Shown: positions 16,479 through 25,839, counted from the stretch's first letter. The stretch is DNA of 64,000 nt from Pseudomonas sp. MRSN 12121 (GCF_000931465.1 NZ_CP010892.1:6285388-6349387), one strand, 5' to 3'. Notes: generated from the letters alone by a model not told the origin. A program made the numbers and translations.

Positions 16479-18282
16479 AGCCTTCAGCGCCGCCCGGGCC
16501 GTGGCCGCCGGCATCGACTTCGCCGAGCTGCGGCTCGGCGCCCATGGCCTGTTCTGGAACGAATACCGCCCCGAAGACGGCGCCTGCCGGATCTGGCACT
16601 GGCGCGACGGCCAGGCCCACTGCCTGACGCCGCCCGGCTTCAGCGTGCGCAGCCGGGTCTACGAATACGGTGGCGGTGCCTTTTGCCTGAGCGACGACGG
16701 GCTGCTGTTCGTCAACGAGGCAGACCAGCAGCTCTACCGGCAATCGCTGCAAGGCGAAGCGCCCGTCGCCCTGACCGCTGGCGAATGCCGTTATGGCGAC
16801 GTGCAGTTCGCCGCCGGCCAGGTGCTGGCGGTGGAAGAACAGCACGACCAGCATCGCCTGGTGAGCATCGACACGGATAACGGCAAGCGCCAGCTGCTGG
16901 CCGAGGGAGCGGATTTCTACGCCGCTCCGACCCTGAGCCCGGACGGCCAGCGCCTGGCGTGGATCGAATGGGACCGACCGCACCAACCCTGGACGGCGAC
17001 CCGCCTGATGGTCGCCGACCGCCTGGCCAACGGCCGCTGGGACGACCCGCGCTGCCTCGCCGGCGATGACGCGCAAGAGTCGTTGCAACAACCGCGCTTC
17101 GATGCAACCGGCCGCCTGTATTGCCTGACCGACCGCGCCGGGTTCTGGCAACCCTGGGGCGAAACCCGGAACGGCCTGCAAGCCTTGCCCTGTGCCGCCG
17201 CCGATCACGCCCCGGCGCCCTGGCAGTTGGGCGCCTGTACCTGGCTGCCGCTGGGGGGCGACAACTGGTTCGGCACCTGGACCGAAGCGGGCTTCGGCCA
17301 CCTGGGATTGCGTGTCGATGGAACGCAACAAGACTTCAGCGGCAGCTACAGCCGCTTCCGCAACCTGGCGCTGGACGAGCGGTTTATCTACTGCATTGCG
17401 GCATCGCCTGTGAGCCCGTCCGCGGTGCTCGCCATCGACCGGCAGTCGCAGCAGGTCACACTCCTGGCCGGCGGCGTGGCCCCCCTGCCGCCGGAACAGA
17501 TCAGCCGCCCGCGCACCTTGCGCTACCCCAGCGGCCAGGGCGAAGCCCACGGCTTTTTTTACCCGGCCATGGGCGACGCCGAGCGGCCGCCGCTGGTGGT
17601 GTTCATCCATGGCGGGCCAACCTCGGCCTGTTACCCGATCCTCGACCCGCGCATCCAGTATTGGGCGCAACGGGGCTTCGCCGTGGCCGACCTGAACTAC
17701 CGCGGCAGCAGCGGTTATGGCCGCGAGTACCGGCAGGCCCTGCATCTGCGCTGGGGCGAGGTGGATGTGGAGGATGCCTGCGCGGTGGTCGCCCACCTGG
17801 CCGGGCAGGGCCTGGTCGATGGCGAGCGAGCGTTCATTCGCGGCGGTAGCGCCGGCGGCTATACCACGCTCTGCGCGCTGGCCTTCGCCGATGTGTTCCG
17901 CGCCGGTGCCAGCCTGTATGGCGTCAGCGACCCGCTGGCGCTGGGCCGGGCCACCCACAAGTTCGAAGGGGATTACCTGGACTGGCTGATCGGCGACCCC
18001 GAGCAGGAGGCCGCACGCTACAGGGCCCGCACGCCGTTGCTGCATGCCGGCAATATCCGCGTGCCGGTGATTTTCTTCCAGGGTGAACTCGATGCCGTGG
18101 TGGTGCCCCAGCAGACCCGAGACATGCTCGAGGCGCTACAGGACAAGGGGATTGCCGCCCAGGCGCACTACTACCCGGACGAACGCCACGGCTTTCGCAA
18201 GGCGGCCAATCAGGCCCACGCCCTGGAGCAGGAATGGCGGTTCTATCGACAGGTGATGGAACAGGCGGGCACACCGCACTAG
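16444..18282 (+). CDS. pqqM: S9 (prolyl-oligopeptidase) peptidase of the pqq operon, PqqM type
   Basis: The 612-residue cytoplasmic protein has an N-terminal beta-propeller (about 30-370) and a C-terminal alpha/beta-hydrolase. The triad is readable: Ser469 in GGSAGG, Asp550 in GELDAVVVP and His582 in ERHGF. The oxyanion stretch is VFIHGGPTSACYP. It overlaps pqqE by 35 bases and is the last gene of the operon, matching the peptidase called PqqM in P. protegens CHA0 (recalled). A part in trimming PqqA fragments is suspected from position only; PqqF is the better established protease. A GC-rich hairpin follows the gene. Confidence 0.85.
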   Translation: MNETHASSPKAEAFSAARAVAAGIDFAELRLGAHGLFWNEYRPEDGACRIWHWRDGQAHCLTPPGFSVRSRVYEYGGGAFCLSDDGLLFVNEADQQLYRQSLQGEAPVALTAGECRYGDVQFAAGQVLAVEEQHDQHRLVSIDTDNGKRQLLAEGADFYAAPTLSPDGQRLAWIEWDRPHQPWTATRLMVADRLANGRWDDPRCLAGDDAQESLQQPRFDATGRLYCLTDRAGFWQPWGETRNGLQALPCAAADHAPAPWQLGACTWLPLGGDNWFGTWTEAGFGHLGLRVDGTQQDFSGSYSRFRNLALDERFIYCIAASPVSPSAVLAIDRQSQQVTLLAGGVAPLPPEQISRPRTLRYPSGQGEAHGFFYPAMGDAERPPLVVFIHGGPTSACYPILDPRIQYWAQRGFAVADLNYRGSSGYGREYRQALHLRWGEVDVEDACAVVAHLAGQGLVDGERAFIRGGSAGGYTTLCALAFADVFRAGASLYGVSDPLALGRATHKFEGDYLDWLIGDPEQEAARYRARTPLLHAGNIRVPVIFFQGELDAVVVPQQTRDMLEALQDKGIAAQAHYYPDERHGFRKAANQAHALEQEWRFYRQVMEQAGTPH

Positions 18283-18300
18283 CCGGCGCCCGGAAGAAAC

Positions 18301-18327
18301 GCGCCCGCTCCTGGCCGGAGCGGGCGC
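18301..18327. terminator. Terminator shared by pqqM and the Pmp3-type gene
   Basis: A perfect 11-bp stem (GCGCCCGCTCC at 18301-18311, GGAGCGGGCGC at 18317-18327). On the minus strand it is followed by a short T-rich tail, so it fits the minus-strand gene best but lies where both transcripts converge. Confidence 0.7.
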
Positions 18328-18333
18328 CAGGAC

Positions 18334-18492
18334 TCAGCGCTTGGCGATGATATACACCGCATGCACGATACCCGGGATGTAGCCGCACAGGGTCAGCAGA
18401 ATATTCAGCCAGAACGCACCGCCGAACCCCACTTGCAGGAACACTCCCAGGGGTGGCAACAGAATGGCGATGATGATGCGGATAAAGTCCAT
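18334..18492 (-). CDS. Pmp3/YqaE-family membrane peptide
   Basis: A 52-residue hydrophobic protein (MDFIRIIIAILLPPLGVFLQ, then a second membrane span around LNILLTLCGYIPGIVHAVYII). The LPPLGV and GYIPGI-HA motifs define the Pmp3/UPF0057 family, small inner-membrane proteolipids linked to membrane potential and stress. The ATG at 18492 is used because AGGAG lies seven bases upstream; the longer frame has no site. Confidence 0.92.
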   Translation of the reverse strand: MDFIRIIIAILLPPLGVFLQVGFGGAFWLNILLTLCGYIPGIVHAVYIIAKR

Positions 18493-18623
18493 GGGCAGCT
18501 CCTGATAGCAATCGACTCGTATGAGCCTCACAGCCAATCGACCTGCGGCGCTCGGCAGGGTTCAGTCTATTCTGGCCAAGGGCCAGTTTTTCACGCCTGG
18601 CCTGTCGCCGCGAAAAAGCCGAG

Positions 18624-18662
18624 ACAAAAAAACGCCCCGTGCGAAAAATCAGACACGGGGCG
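18624..18662 (-). terminator. Terminator of the aminotransferase gene
   Basis: Stem CGCCCCGTG (18633-18641) / CACGGGGCG (18654-18662) with a long A-run on its plus-strand left side, which is a T-tail on the minus strand. Confidence 0.85.
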
Positions 18663-18725
18663 ATGCGTTATACCGCGAGACGGTTCAGGAATTCTGTCAG
18701 TGCGTTAGCGGGCGTGGCGGCGGTT

Positions 18726-20009
18726 TCACACCACCAGCCCTTTGCGGCATTGCAACTGCGCGGTGCGCACGCGTGAAAAGGCTCGCGCCAGGCGCAACAG
18801 CATTTCGTCGATGTTCGCCTTGCTCACCGTCAGCGCCGGCGTGAAGCGCAGGCAATCCGCTTGCGTCGCGAGCAACAGCAAGCCCTCATAGCGGGCGGCG
18901 CTGACCACCGCCTCCGCGCAGTTGTCCCCCAGGCTCAAGCCCCAGAACAGGCCCTGCCCGCGCAGTTCCCCCAAGGCGTAACGATGGGCCAGGCGGGCCA
19001 GCCCTTCGCGCAGGTACTGCCCGGTCTCCCGCACCTGCTCGAGAAAGGCGCTGTCCAGGACGTTGTCCAGTACCGCCAGGCCGGCCGCGGTCATCAGGGC
19101 ATTGCCATGATGGGTGCCGTCCAGTTCGCCCACCTCGAAGCAGCAAGCGCCGCCACGCGCCAGCAAGGCCGCCAGGGGCACGCCACCGCCGAGGCCCTTG
19201 CCCAGCGCGACGATATCGGCACGTACGCCGTAGGCCTGCTCGGCCAGCAACGTACCGCAGCGGCCGATGCCGGTCTGTACCTCGTCCAGGATCAACAGAA
19301 TGCCCAGCTCGCGACACAGGCGCTCGACGCCCTTGAGGTAATGCCCGGTCGCCGGAATCACCCCGGCCTCGCCCTGGATCGGTTCGAGCATGATCGCCAC
19401 GGTCTGTGCATCCACCGCCGCGTGCAATGCCGGCAAATCGTTGAACGGCACATGGCTGAAGCCCGCCAGTTGCGGCTCGAAGCGGTTGCCGATGCTCGGG
19501 CTCGCCGAGGCCGACATGGCCGCGAAGCTGCGACCGTGACAGCTGCCACTGGCGGTGATGATCTTCGCGGCGCCACCGCGATGCAGCTGGCCCCACTTGC
19601 GGGCCAGCTTGATCGCCGCCTCACAGGCCTCGCTGCCGCTGCCCAGCAGATACGCCTGGTCGCTGCCGGTGCTGCGGCACAGCCGCTCGCTGAGGTTGAG
19701 CATGCCGCGGTTGTAGAATCCCGAGCCGGGGTTGATCAGCGACTGGGCCTGGGCGGCCAGGGCCTTGACCAGCGCCGAGGGGCTATGCCCGAGGCTGTTG
19801 GCGGCGTTGCCCTGGACGAAGTCGAGGTAGGCCCGGTCATCGCTGTCCCACAGCCATGAACCCTGGCCACGCACGAATACCGGATGGGGTCGCTGGACGC
19901 TGGGCATCAGGCACTCACTGGAAGGAGTGTCGTCCCTCGGCGACAGGCAGGGCTCGGAGACCAGGTCATCGAGGCTCGGCTGGGAACGGCGCAGGCTGAA
20001 CAGGTTCAT
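18726..20009 (-). CDS. Class-III PLP aminotransferase (acetylornithine-type)
   Basis: The 427-residue protein has the class-III hallmarks: FVQGNAANSLGHS near residue 60, GSEACEAAIKLAR, the cofactor block LILDEVQTGIGR and Lys271 in VALGKGLGGG, which forms the Schiff base with PLP. The start ATG at 20009 overlaps the stop of the MOSC gene as ATGA; the longer open frame up to 20597 is the antisense shadow of that gene. Residues 1-40 are unusual for the family and Ser/Pro-rich. The substrate cannot be read from the sequence: ornithine, GABA or 5-aminovalerate types share these motifs. Confidence 0.85.
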   Translation of the reverse strand: MNLFSLRRSQPSLDDLVSEPCLSPRDDTPSSECLMPSVQRPHPVFVRGQGSWLWDSDDRAYLDFVQGNAANSLGHSPSALVKALAAQAQSLINPGSGFYNRGMLNLSERLCRSTGSDQAYLLGSGSEACEAAIKLARKWGQLHRGGAAKIITASGSCHGRSFAAMSASASPSIGNRFEPQLAGFSHVPFNDLPALHAAVDAQTVAIMLEPIQGEAGVIPATGHYLKGVERLCRELGILLILDEVQTGIGRCGTLLAEQAYGVRADIVALGKGLGGGVPLAALLARGGACCFEVGELDGTHHGNALMTAAGLAVLDNVLDSAFLEQVRETGQYLREGLARLAHRYALGELRGQGLFWGLSLGDNCAEAVVSAARYEGLLLLATQADCLRFTPALTVSKANIDEMLLRLARAFSRVRTAQLQCRKGLVV

Positions 20010-20704
20010 GCGCTCAACCCCTCCAGCGGCAGGCCCAGCAGGCGTGAGGACCAGTCCTCGATCAGCCCGGTGCGCATGCGTTTGATCGCGATATCGCGCC
20101 AGCGCGAGGACAATGCCGGGCAGTCCACCAGTTTCTTCAAGCCGGCGTGCTCCAAAGGTTCTCGATAAAAGCAGCGCAAGGCCCAGGCCACGGTCAGCCC
20201 CGGGTAGCTGCGCTGGATCAGTTCGAAGGGCTGGTCGGCGCTGACAAAGCCGGGCTTGAGCACCCGGTAGAACCAGCCGCAACGACCATTGTGCTGCGCC
20301 TGTTGCGGCAGATCGGGAATGCCCCAGCGGTGGCTCAGGCGATAACAGGGCGAACGCGGCTGGCTGACCTGCAGCAACGCGCCGCCCCAGCGGAACATGT
20401 CGCCCAGGCACACCTGCTCTTCGGTCAGTTCGCGGGTAGAGAGGTTTTCGCCAAAGGCCGGGGCGCACCAGTCGATCTGTGGATAACGCTTGCGCCAATA
20501 GCGGTAATGCTCGGCGGGGTAATGATGCAGCGCCCGCTCCGGGCCGGTGTGAAAACGCGGATCGCCCTGTTCGTCGCTGCCCAGACCCTGTGGCCATAAC
20601 CAGAGCCGGTTGGCAACCGGGCGTTTGTCCGTATCGCTGATCAACCCCTGTCCGAGGTTTTTTGCCTTGCCTATGTAAACACCATCCACGTAAACGGTAT
20701 TCAT
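20006..20704 (-). CDS. MOSC-domain protein (YiiM-like)
   Basis: A 232-residue cytoplasmic protein with the MOSC core: LWLWPQGLGSDEQGD, FGENLSTREL near residue 85 and the conserved cysteine in QPRSPCYRLSHRWG. MOSC proteins handle sulfur for molybdenum cofactor enzymes or detoxify N-hydroxylated bases (YiiM/YcbX). The ATG at 20704 (MNTVYVDG) has AAGG upstream and gives the normal length. It is translationally coupled to the downstream aminotransferase and divergent from the LysR gene. Confidence 0.85.
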   Translation of the reverse strand: MNTVYVDGVYIGKAKNLGQGLISDTDKRPVANRLWLWPQGLGSDEQGDPRFHTGPERALHHYPAEHYRYWRKRYPQIDWCAPAFGENLSTRELTEEQVCLGDMFRWGGALLQVSQPRSPCYRLSHRWGIPDLPQQAQHNGRCGWFYRVLKPGFVSADQPFELIQRSYPGLTVAWALRCFYREPLEHAGLKKLVDCPALSSRWRDIAIKRMRTGLIEDWSSRLLGLPLEGLSA

Positions 20705-20805
20705 CGCGCCTTCTGGCCCTGTAAGCCTTGTGAATAGCGGTAGACTAGGCTTCTGCGGCATATCGGGCCATTTCGATTTTCCAGCTTTTTCAATAAGCAG
20801 AACTT

Positions 20806-21735
20806 ATGGATTTTAAACAACTGCGTTATTTCGTCGCGGTGTATGAAGAAGGCCACGTGGGCCGTGCCGCCGAGCGCCTGTCGATCTCTCAACCGGCGCT
20901 CTCGCAACAGATCCGTCAGCTGGAACAGAACCTCGATGTCAGCCTGTTCGAGCGCAGCAGCAAGCGCCTGCTGCCAACCCTGGCGGCGCATACCCTGTAC
21001 AACCACGCCCTGCCTCTGCTCGACGGTATGCAACGGGCTCGCGAGGCCCTGGGCAACTTCAAGGGCCAGGCGCTGCGCACCCTGGCGATCGGTGTGTTGC
21101 AAACCGTACACAGCAGCCTGGTGCCGCAGATGCTCGAACGGGTGCGCAAGGCCCAGCCGCATCTGGTGGTGCAGATCTATGAATTGACCGGCCTGGAAGT
21201 CGAGCGGCGGCTGCTCAACGGCTCGCTGGATATCGGCATCAGCTACCTGCCCCCACGCCAGCCGGGGCTGCATGGCGTGCAGCTCTACGAAGACGAGTTG
21301 ACCCTGGTGATCCCCGCCGAGCATCCCCTGCGCGAATTCAAGAAGGTCTCCATGAGCCAGGCGGCGGAACTGCCCATGCTGTTGCTGGGCGAAGAATTCC
21401 AGATACGCCAGATCTGGCAGGCGCAACTGGCCAATCTCGGACGCCGGCCGCAAGTGCAGGCGGAGCTGAACAATATGGCGGGGATTCTCGACAGCCTGCC
21501 CAATACGCGCCTGGCAACGGTATTGCCGGGGCATTCGCGCCAGACCCACAGCCATCCGGAGCTGTTATGGAAACCCCTGAGCGAACCGCGGGTGCCATTG
21601 AAGGTGGGGTTGGTGTGTCGAGATGTGCAGCGTCAGCAGGCGACTCTGGAGCTGCTGCGGACCTTGCTCGAAGAAGAAATGAGCGGCCCGGACGGACGGA
21701 TGCCAGGCGCGATGACGCTGGAAGGGCTCGGCTGA
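20806..21735 (+). CDS. LysR-family transcriptional regulator
   Basis: The 309-residue protein has the N-terminal LysR helix-turn-helix (MDFKQLRYFVAVYEEGHVGR, then AAERLSISQPALSQQIRQLE) and a periplasmic-binding-protein-like effector domain from about residue 90. It is divergent from the MOSC-aminotransferase operon across a 101-base gap, the classic layout for a LysR regulator and its target. The inducer is unknown. A hairpin terminator follows. Confidence 0.92.
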   Translation: MDFKQLRYFVAVYEEGHVGRAAERLSISQPALSQQIRQLEQNLDVSLFERSSKRLLPTLAAHTLYNHALPLLDGMQRAREALGNFKGQALRTLAIGVLQTVHSSLVPQMLERVRKAQPHLVVQIYELTGLEVERRLLNGSLDIGISYLPPRQPGLHGVQLYEDELTLVIPAEHPLREFKKVSMSQAAELPMLLLGEEFQIRQIWQAQLANLGRRPQVQAELNNMAGILDSLPNTRLATVLPGHSRQTHSHPELLWKPLSEPRVPLKVGLVCRDVQRQQATLELLRTLLEEEMSGPDGRMPGAMTLEGLG

Positions 21736-21767
21736 AGCAGCCCGGAGAAAAAACGCGGGCAAAAGAA

Positions 21768-21789
21768 AACCCCGCCGAAGCGGGGCTTT
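21768..21789 (+). terminator. Terminator of the LysR gene
   Basis: Stem CCCCGC (21770-21775), CGAA loop, GCGGGG (21780-21785), then CTTT. Preceded by an A-run. Confidence 0.75.
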
Positions 21790-21935
21790 GCAGACTGTTT
21801 CCCTGACATCCTTTTCACTCCACCATCCTGGCGGAATCCTACGTGTCCGTGTTCTTGCTTTGCGCTTCCTGCGCGACGTCCATGTGAAGTAGATTAGCTC
21901 TGGATCCAATCTGCCGATATGGGTGATTAGCAGCA

Positions 21936-21963
21936 CGTCATGTAAGAGAAAGCTTACATGACG
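21936..21963. other. Perfect AT-rich hairpin 3' of the acyl-CoA dehydrogenase
   Basis: An 11-bp perfect inverted repeat (CGTCATGTAAG at 21936-21946, CTTACATGACG at 21953-21963) with a six-base loop, ending nine bases beyond the dehydrogenase stop. No T-run follows on either strand. It may be an RNA 3'-stability hairpin or a protein site. Confidence 0.55.
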
Positions 21964-21972
21964 CGCACAGCC

Positions 21973-23751
21973 TCAGAACTGCGCCGCATCCAGCAGGAAC
22001 AGGGATTCGCTGCCCGCCTTCACCGACGCGCTCAGGGAGTGGATACGCGGCAGCAGACGAGCGAAATAGAAGCGCGCAGTACCCAGCTTGCTGGCGTAGA
22101 AATCGTCTTGCGACTCCTTGCCCAGAGCGGCCTTGGCCATCAACGCCCACATGTAGGCGTACGCCGTGTATCCGAACGCTTGCAGATATTCGACCGAGGC
22201 CGCGCCGATTTCGTTCGGATTGGTTTTGGCCCGGTCCAGCAGCCAGGCGGTGAGCTCGTCGAGATTATCCAGGGCGTCGTTCAGCGGTTTGGTGAATTCG
22301 CCCAGGTCGCTACTGGCGGTCGCGGTGAAATGGCGGATCTCGTCAGCGAACAGCTTGTAGAACGCTCCGCCGCTGCCAACGATCTTGCGCCCGACCAGGT
22401 CCAGCGCCTGGATGCCGTTGGTGCCTTCATAGATCTGGGTAATGCGCACATCGCGCACCAGCTGCTCCTGGCCCCATTCACGGATATAACCGTGGCCGCC
22501 GAAAATCTGCTGGCCGTGGACCGTGGTTTCCAGGCCCAGGTCCGTCAGGAAAGCCTTGGCCACCGGGGTCAGCAACGCCACCAGATCTTCCGCGCGTTTG
22601 CGCACGACGGCGTCTTCGCTGAACTTGGCGGTGTCCAGTTGCATGGCCACATAGGTGGAAAACGCCCGACCGCCTTCGTTGGCGGCTTTCATGGTCAGCA
22701 GCATGCGCCGCACATCCGGGTGGACGATGATCGGATCGGCAGCCTTGTCCTTGGCTTGCGGCCCGGTCGGCGCACGGCTTTGCAGACGGTCGCGGGCGTA
22801 CTCCACAGCGTTCTGGTAGGAACGCTCGCCCGACGCCAGGCCTTGGATGCCAACGCCCAGGCGCTCGTAGTTCATCATGGTGAACATCGCCGCCAGGCCC
22901 TTGTTCGGCTCGCCGACGATGTAGCCGACAGCCTCGTCGAAGTTCATCACGCAGGTGGCCGAAGCCTGGATGCCCATCTTGTGCTCGATCGAACCGCAAT
23001 TTGCCGGGTTGCGCGCGCCCAGGCTGCCATCGGCATTGACCAGGAACTTCGGCACCAGGAACAGCGAAATACCCTTCGGCCCCGCCGGGGCATCCGGCAG
23101 CTTGGCCAGTACCAGGTGGATGATGTTTTCGGTCAGGTCGTGCTCACCGCCGGTGATGAAGATCTTGGTCCCGCTGATCTTGTAGGAACCATCGGCCTGC
23201 GGTTCGGCCTTGGTGCGGATGATGCCCAGGTCCGTACCGGCATGGGGTTCGGTCAGGCACATGGAGCCGGCCCAGACGCCGGCGTACATGTTCGGCAGGT
23301 AGGCCTCCTTCAACGCTTCGCTGGCGTGGGCGTTGATCGACAGGCAGGCACCCGCGGTCAGCATTGGGTACAGGCCGAACGACAGGCTGGCCGAGTTGAC
23401 CATCTCCTCGACCTGCGCCGATACCGCCTTGGGCATCCCCATGCCGCCGTAGGCGGGATCACCGCCGACGCCCACCCAGCCGCCTTCGGCGTAAGTCTGA
23501 TAAGCCTGTGGAAAACCCGCCGGCGTGGTGACGACGCCATCATTCCAGTGACAGCCTTCTTCATCGGCAGCGCGGCTCAGCGGGGCGATGCTCTTGCCGG
23601 TGACCTTGCCGGCCTCCTCGAGAATCGCTTCGACGGTTTCGGCGTCGACCGTATCGGCCAGGGCAGGCAGTTCGGCCCAGAGTTTGGCGACCTCGAAAAC
23701 CTCATTGAGGACGAAGCGCATATCGCGCAGGGGCGCTTTGTAGTCAGCCAT
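21973..23751 (-). CDS. Acyl-CoA dehydrogenase, long (~600 aa) type, paralog 3
   Basis: A 592-residue flavoenzyme that introduces the 2,3-double bond of acyl-CoA. It has an N-terminal extension (MADYKAPLRDMRFVLNEVFE), the central FAD-binding blocks CLTEPHAGTDLG and KIFITGGEHD, the catalytic Glu in IYEGTNGIQALDL and an extra C-terminal helical domain found only in this FadE/DmdC-like subfamily. The ATG at 23751 fits the conserved start of all three paralogs. It is separated from the next paralog by 201 bases, so it probably has its own promoter. Substrate chain length cannot be told from sequence; the annotation as 3-methylmercaptopropionyl-CoA dehydrogenase, common for this family, is not supported by context. 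Confidence 0.9.
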   Translation of the reverse strand: MADYKAPLRDMRFVLNEVFEVAKLWAELPALADTVDAETVEAILEEAGKVTGKSIAPLSRAADEEGCHWNDGVVTTPAGFPQAYQTYAEGGWVGVGGDPAYGGMGMPKAVSAQVEEMVNSASLSFGLYPMLTAGACLSINAHASEALKEAYLPNMYAGVWAGSMCLTEPHAGTDLGIIRTKAEPQADGSYKISGTKIFITGGEHDLTENIIHLVLAKLPDAPAGPKGISLFLVPKFLVNADGSLGARNPANCGSIEHKMGIQASATCVMNFDEAVGYIVGEPNKGLAAMFTMMNYERLGVGIQGLASGERSYQNAVEYARDRLQSRAPTGPQAKDKAADPIIVHPDVRRMLLTMKAANEGGRAFSTYVAMQLDTAKFSEDAVVRKRAEDLVALLTPVAKAFLTDLGLETTVHGQQIFGGHGYIREWGQEQLVRDVRITQIYEGTNGIQALDLVGRKIVGSGGAFYKLFADEIRHFTATASSDLGEFTKPLNDALDNLDELTAWLLDRAKTNPNEIGAASVEYLQAFGYTAYAYMWALMAKAALGKESQDDFYASKLGTARFYFARLLPRIHSLSASVKAGSESLFLLDAAQF

Positions 23752-23952
23752 GGCAAACCTCGCAAGATCTAAACAAGTGGAGCCGAACAGCCCCATTCAC
23801 GAAAGCTCGAGTGTAACCGAACAACTTTTGCGACACATAGGGTCAACTAGTGACTTTTATGTAATTTTTAGTCATTAAAAATCAAAGGCAAGCCGGTTCC
23901 TGCAAAAACCCACAAGAACCGACTGGCCCGCGATCGACGAGTGCAGGAAAAC

Positions 23953-25749
23953 CTAGAGCGCAAACAACTGCGCCGGCAATTTCATCAGGCATTCGCTGCC
24001 CGCCTCGATCGCCGCCTGGTGGGTTGCCGTGCGTGGTAGCAGGCGCTTGAAGTAGAACTCACAGGTCGCCAGCTTGGCCTGGCAATAATCGCCATCGTCT
24101 TCACCGGCATCGAGCCTGGCCTGGGCCACCAGCGCCATGCGCAGCCACAGGTAGGCGAGGATGATGTAGCCGCTGTACATCAGGTAATCCAGCGCCGCGG
24201 CGCCGACTTCGTCGGGATTCTTCAGGGCCGCCATCCCGACCTTGGTGGTCAACGCGCCCCACTCTTGATTAAGCCCGTTGAGCTGCGCGACATAGGCCTT
24301 GAGCTGCGGATGCTCGGCCTGGGCCACGCAGAACCTGTGGACGATGCGAGTGAAGCCCATCAGCAATTTGCCCTGGCTGCCGAGCACCTTGCGCCCCAAC
24401 AGGTCCAGGGCCTGGATGCCGTTGGTGCCTTCATAGATCGGCGCGATGCGACAGTCGCGCACCAGTTGCTCCATGCCCCATTCGCGGATGAAGCCATGGC
24501 CGCCAAACACCTGCATACCGTGGTTGGTCACCTCCAGCCCGGTTTCGGTCATGAAGGCCTTGCAGATCGGCGTGAGAAAGGCCAACAAGTTTTCCGCGTC
24601 CTGACGCTGGCTGTCATCGGTGGCCAAGTGGGCGACATCCAGCAACTGCGCAGTGAAGTAAGTCAGGGCGCGATTGCCTTCGTTGAAGGCTTTCATGGTC
24701 AGCAGCATACGCCGCACATCGGGGTGGACGATGATCGGATCGGCAGCCTTGTCCGGCGCCTTCGGCCCGGTCAGGGCACGCATCTGCAGGCGTTCGTTGG
24801 CATAGCGGATCGCCCCCTGGAAGCTCGCCTCGCCCAGGCACAGCCCCTGCATCCCGGTGCCGAGGCGCGCGTGGTTCATCATGGTGAACATGCAGTTGAG
24901 GCCCTTGTTGGCCTCGCCGATCAGGAATCCTTTGGCGCCATCGAAGTTCAGCACGCAGGTGGCCGAGGCCTTGATACCCATCTTGTGTTCGATGGAACCG
25001 CAGCTCACGCCATTGCGCTCACCCGCCTCGCCTTGGGCATCGGGCAGGAACTTGGGCACGATAAACAGCGAGATGCCCTTGGTGCCCGCCGGCGCATCCG
25101 GCAGCTTGGCCAGCACCAGGTGAATGATATTGTCACTCATGTCGTGTTCACCGGCGGAAATGAAAATCTTGCTGCCGGAGACCGCATAGCTGCCATCGGC
25201 CTGGGGCACGGCGCGGGTCTTGATGATGCCCAGGTCGGTGCCGCAATGGGCTTCGGTCAGGCACATGGTGCCCGTCCACTGGCCGGCGGTGAGTTTGCTC
25301 AGGTAGGTGCGCTTCTGTTCTTCGCTGCCGTGGGCATGAATTGCCGACATGGCGCCGTGGGTCAGGCCCGGGTACATGCCCCAGGAAGTGTTGCTGGAGC
25401 CGACCATCTCGCTGATCACCAGCCCCAGCGACTGCGGCAGGCCCTGGCCGCCATAGGCCGGATCAGCCGCCAGGCCGTGCCAGCCACCTTCGACATACTG
25501 GGCGAAAGCCTGCTTGAAACCCTGGGGCGTGGTGACCACCCCATTGGCGAAATGACAGCCTTCTTCGTCACCGGAACGGTTCAGCGGCGCCAGTACGTTT
25601 TCACAGAACTTCGCCCCTTCCTCGAGGATGGCGGCCACCATGTCCGGGCTGGCCTCGTTGGCTCCCAGAGCGGCGTAGCTGGCGTGGAAATCGAAGACGT
25701 GGTCGATCAGGAAGCGCATGTCACGCAGGGGAGCTTTGTACTCGGGCAT
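23953..25749 (-). CDS. Acyl-CoA dehydrogenase, long (~600 aa) type, paralog 2
   Basis: A 598-residue paralog of the two flanking dehydrogenases, starting MPEYKAPLRDMRFLIDHVFD. Conserved blocks are CLTEAHCGTDLG, KIFISAGEHDMSDNI, GCSIEHKMGI-type and the catalytic Glu in IYEGTNGIQALDLLGRK. It corresponds in order to the middle enzyme of the P. aeruginosa PA0506-PA0508 cluster (recalled, not checked). The start at 25749 is shared with its relatives; a longer frame lacks support. It lies 90 bases after the diguanylate cyclase stop, so read-through from that gene is possible. Role: first step of fatty-acid beta-oxidation. Confidence 0.9.
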   Translation of the reverse strand: MPEYKAPLRDMRFLIDHVFDFHASYAALGANEASPDMVAAILEEGAKFCENVLAPLNRSGDEEGCHFANGVVTTPQGFKQAFAQYVEGGWHGLAADPAYGGQGLPQSLGLVISEMVGSSNTSWGMYPGLTHGAMSAIHAHGSEEQKRTYLSKLTAGQWTGTMCLTEAHCGTDLGIIKTRAVPQADGSYAVSGSKIFISAGEHDMSDNIIHLVLAKLPDAPAGTKGISLFIVPKFLPDAQGEAGERNGVSCGSIEHKMGIKASATCVLNFDGAKGFLIGEANKGLNCMFTMMNHARLGTGMQGLCLGEASFQGAIRYANERLQMRALTGPKAPDKAADPIIVHPDVRRMLLTMKAFNEGNRALTYFTAQLLDVAHLATDDSQRQDAENLLAFLTPICKAFMTETGLEVTNHGMQVFGGHGFIREWGMEQLVRDCRIAPIYEGTNGIQALDLLGRKVLGSQGKLLMGFTRIVHRFCVAQAEHPQLKAYVAQLNGLNQEWGALTTKVGMAALKNPDEVGAAALDYLMYSGYIILAYLWLRMALVAQARLDAGEDDGDYCQAKLATCEFYFKRLLPRTATHQAAIEAGSECLMKLPAQLFAL

Positions 25750-25839
25750 GGTCGTTTCTCCGGCGGCAGATCGATCCAACCTACTGCCGCCCCGATAACC
25801 TGCCAATCACAGTCCAGACGCTGAATGCGCCGCCATCAC

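Noticed and set aside
18726..20597. 623-residue version of the aminotransferase
   Set aside because: The first 196 codons are antisense to the MOSC gene; the true start at 20009 couples to the MOSC stop.
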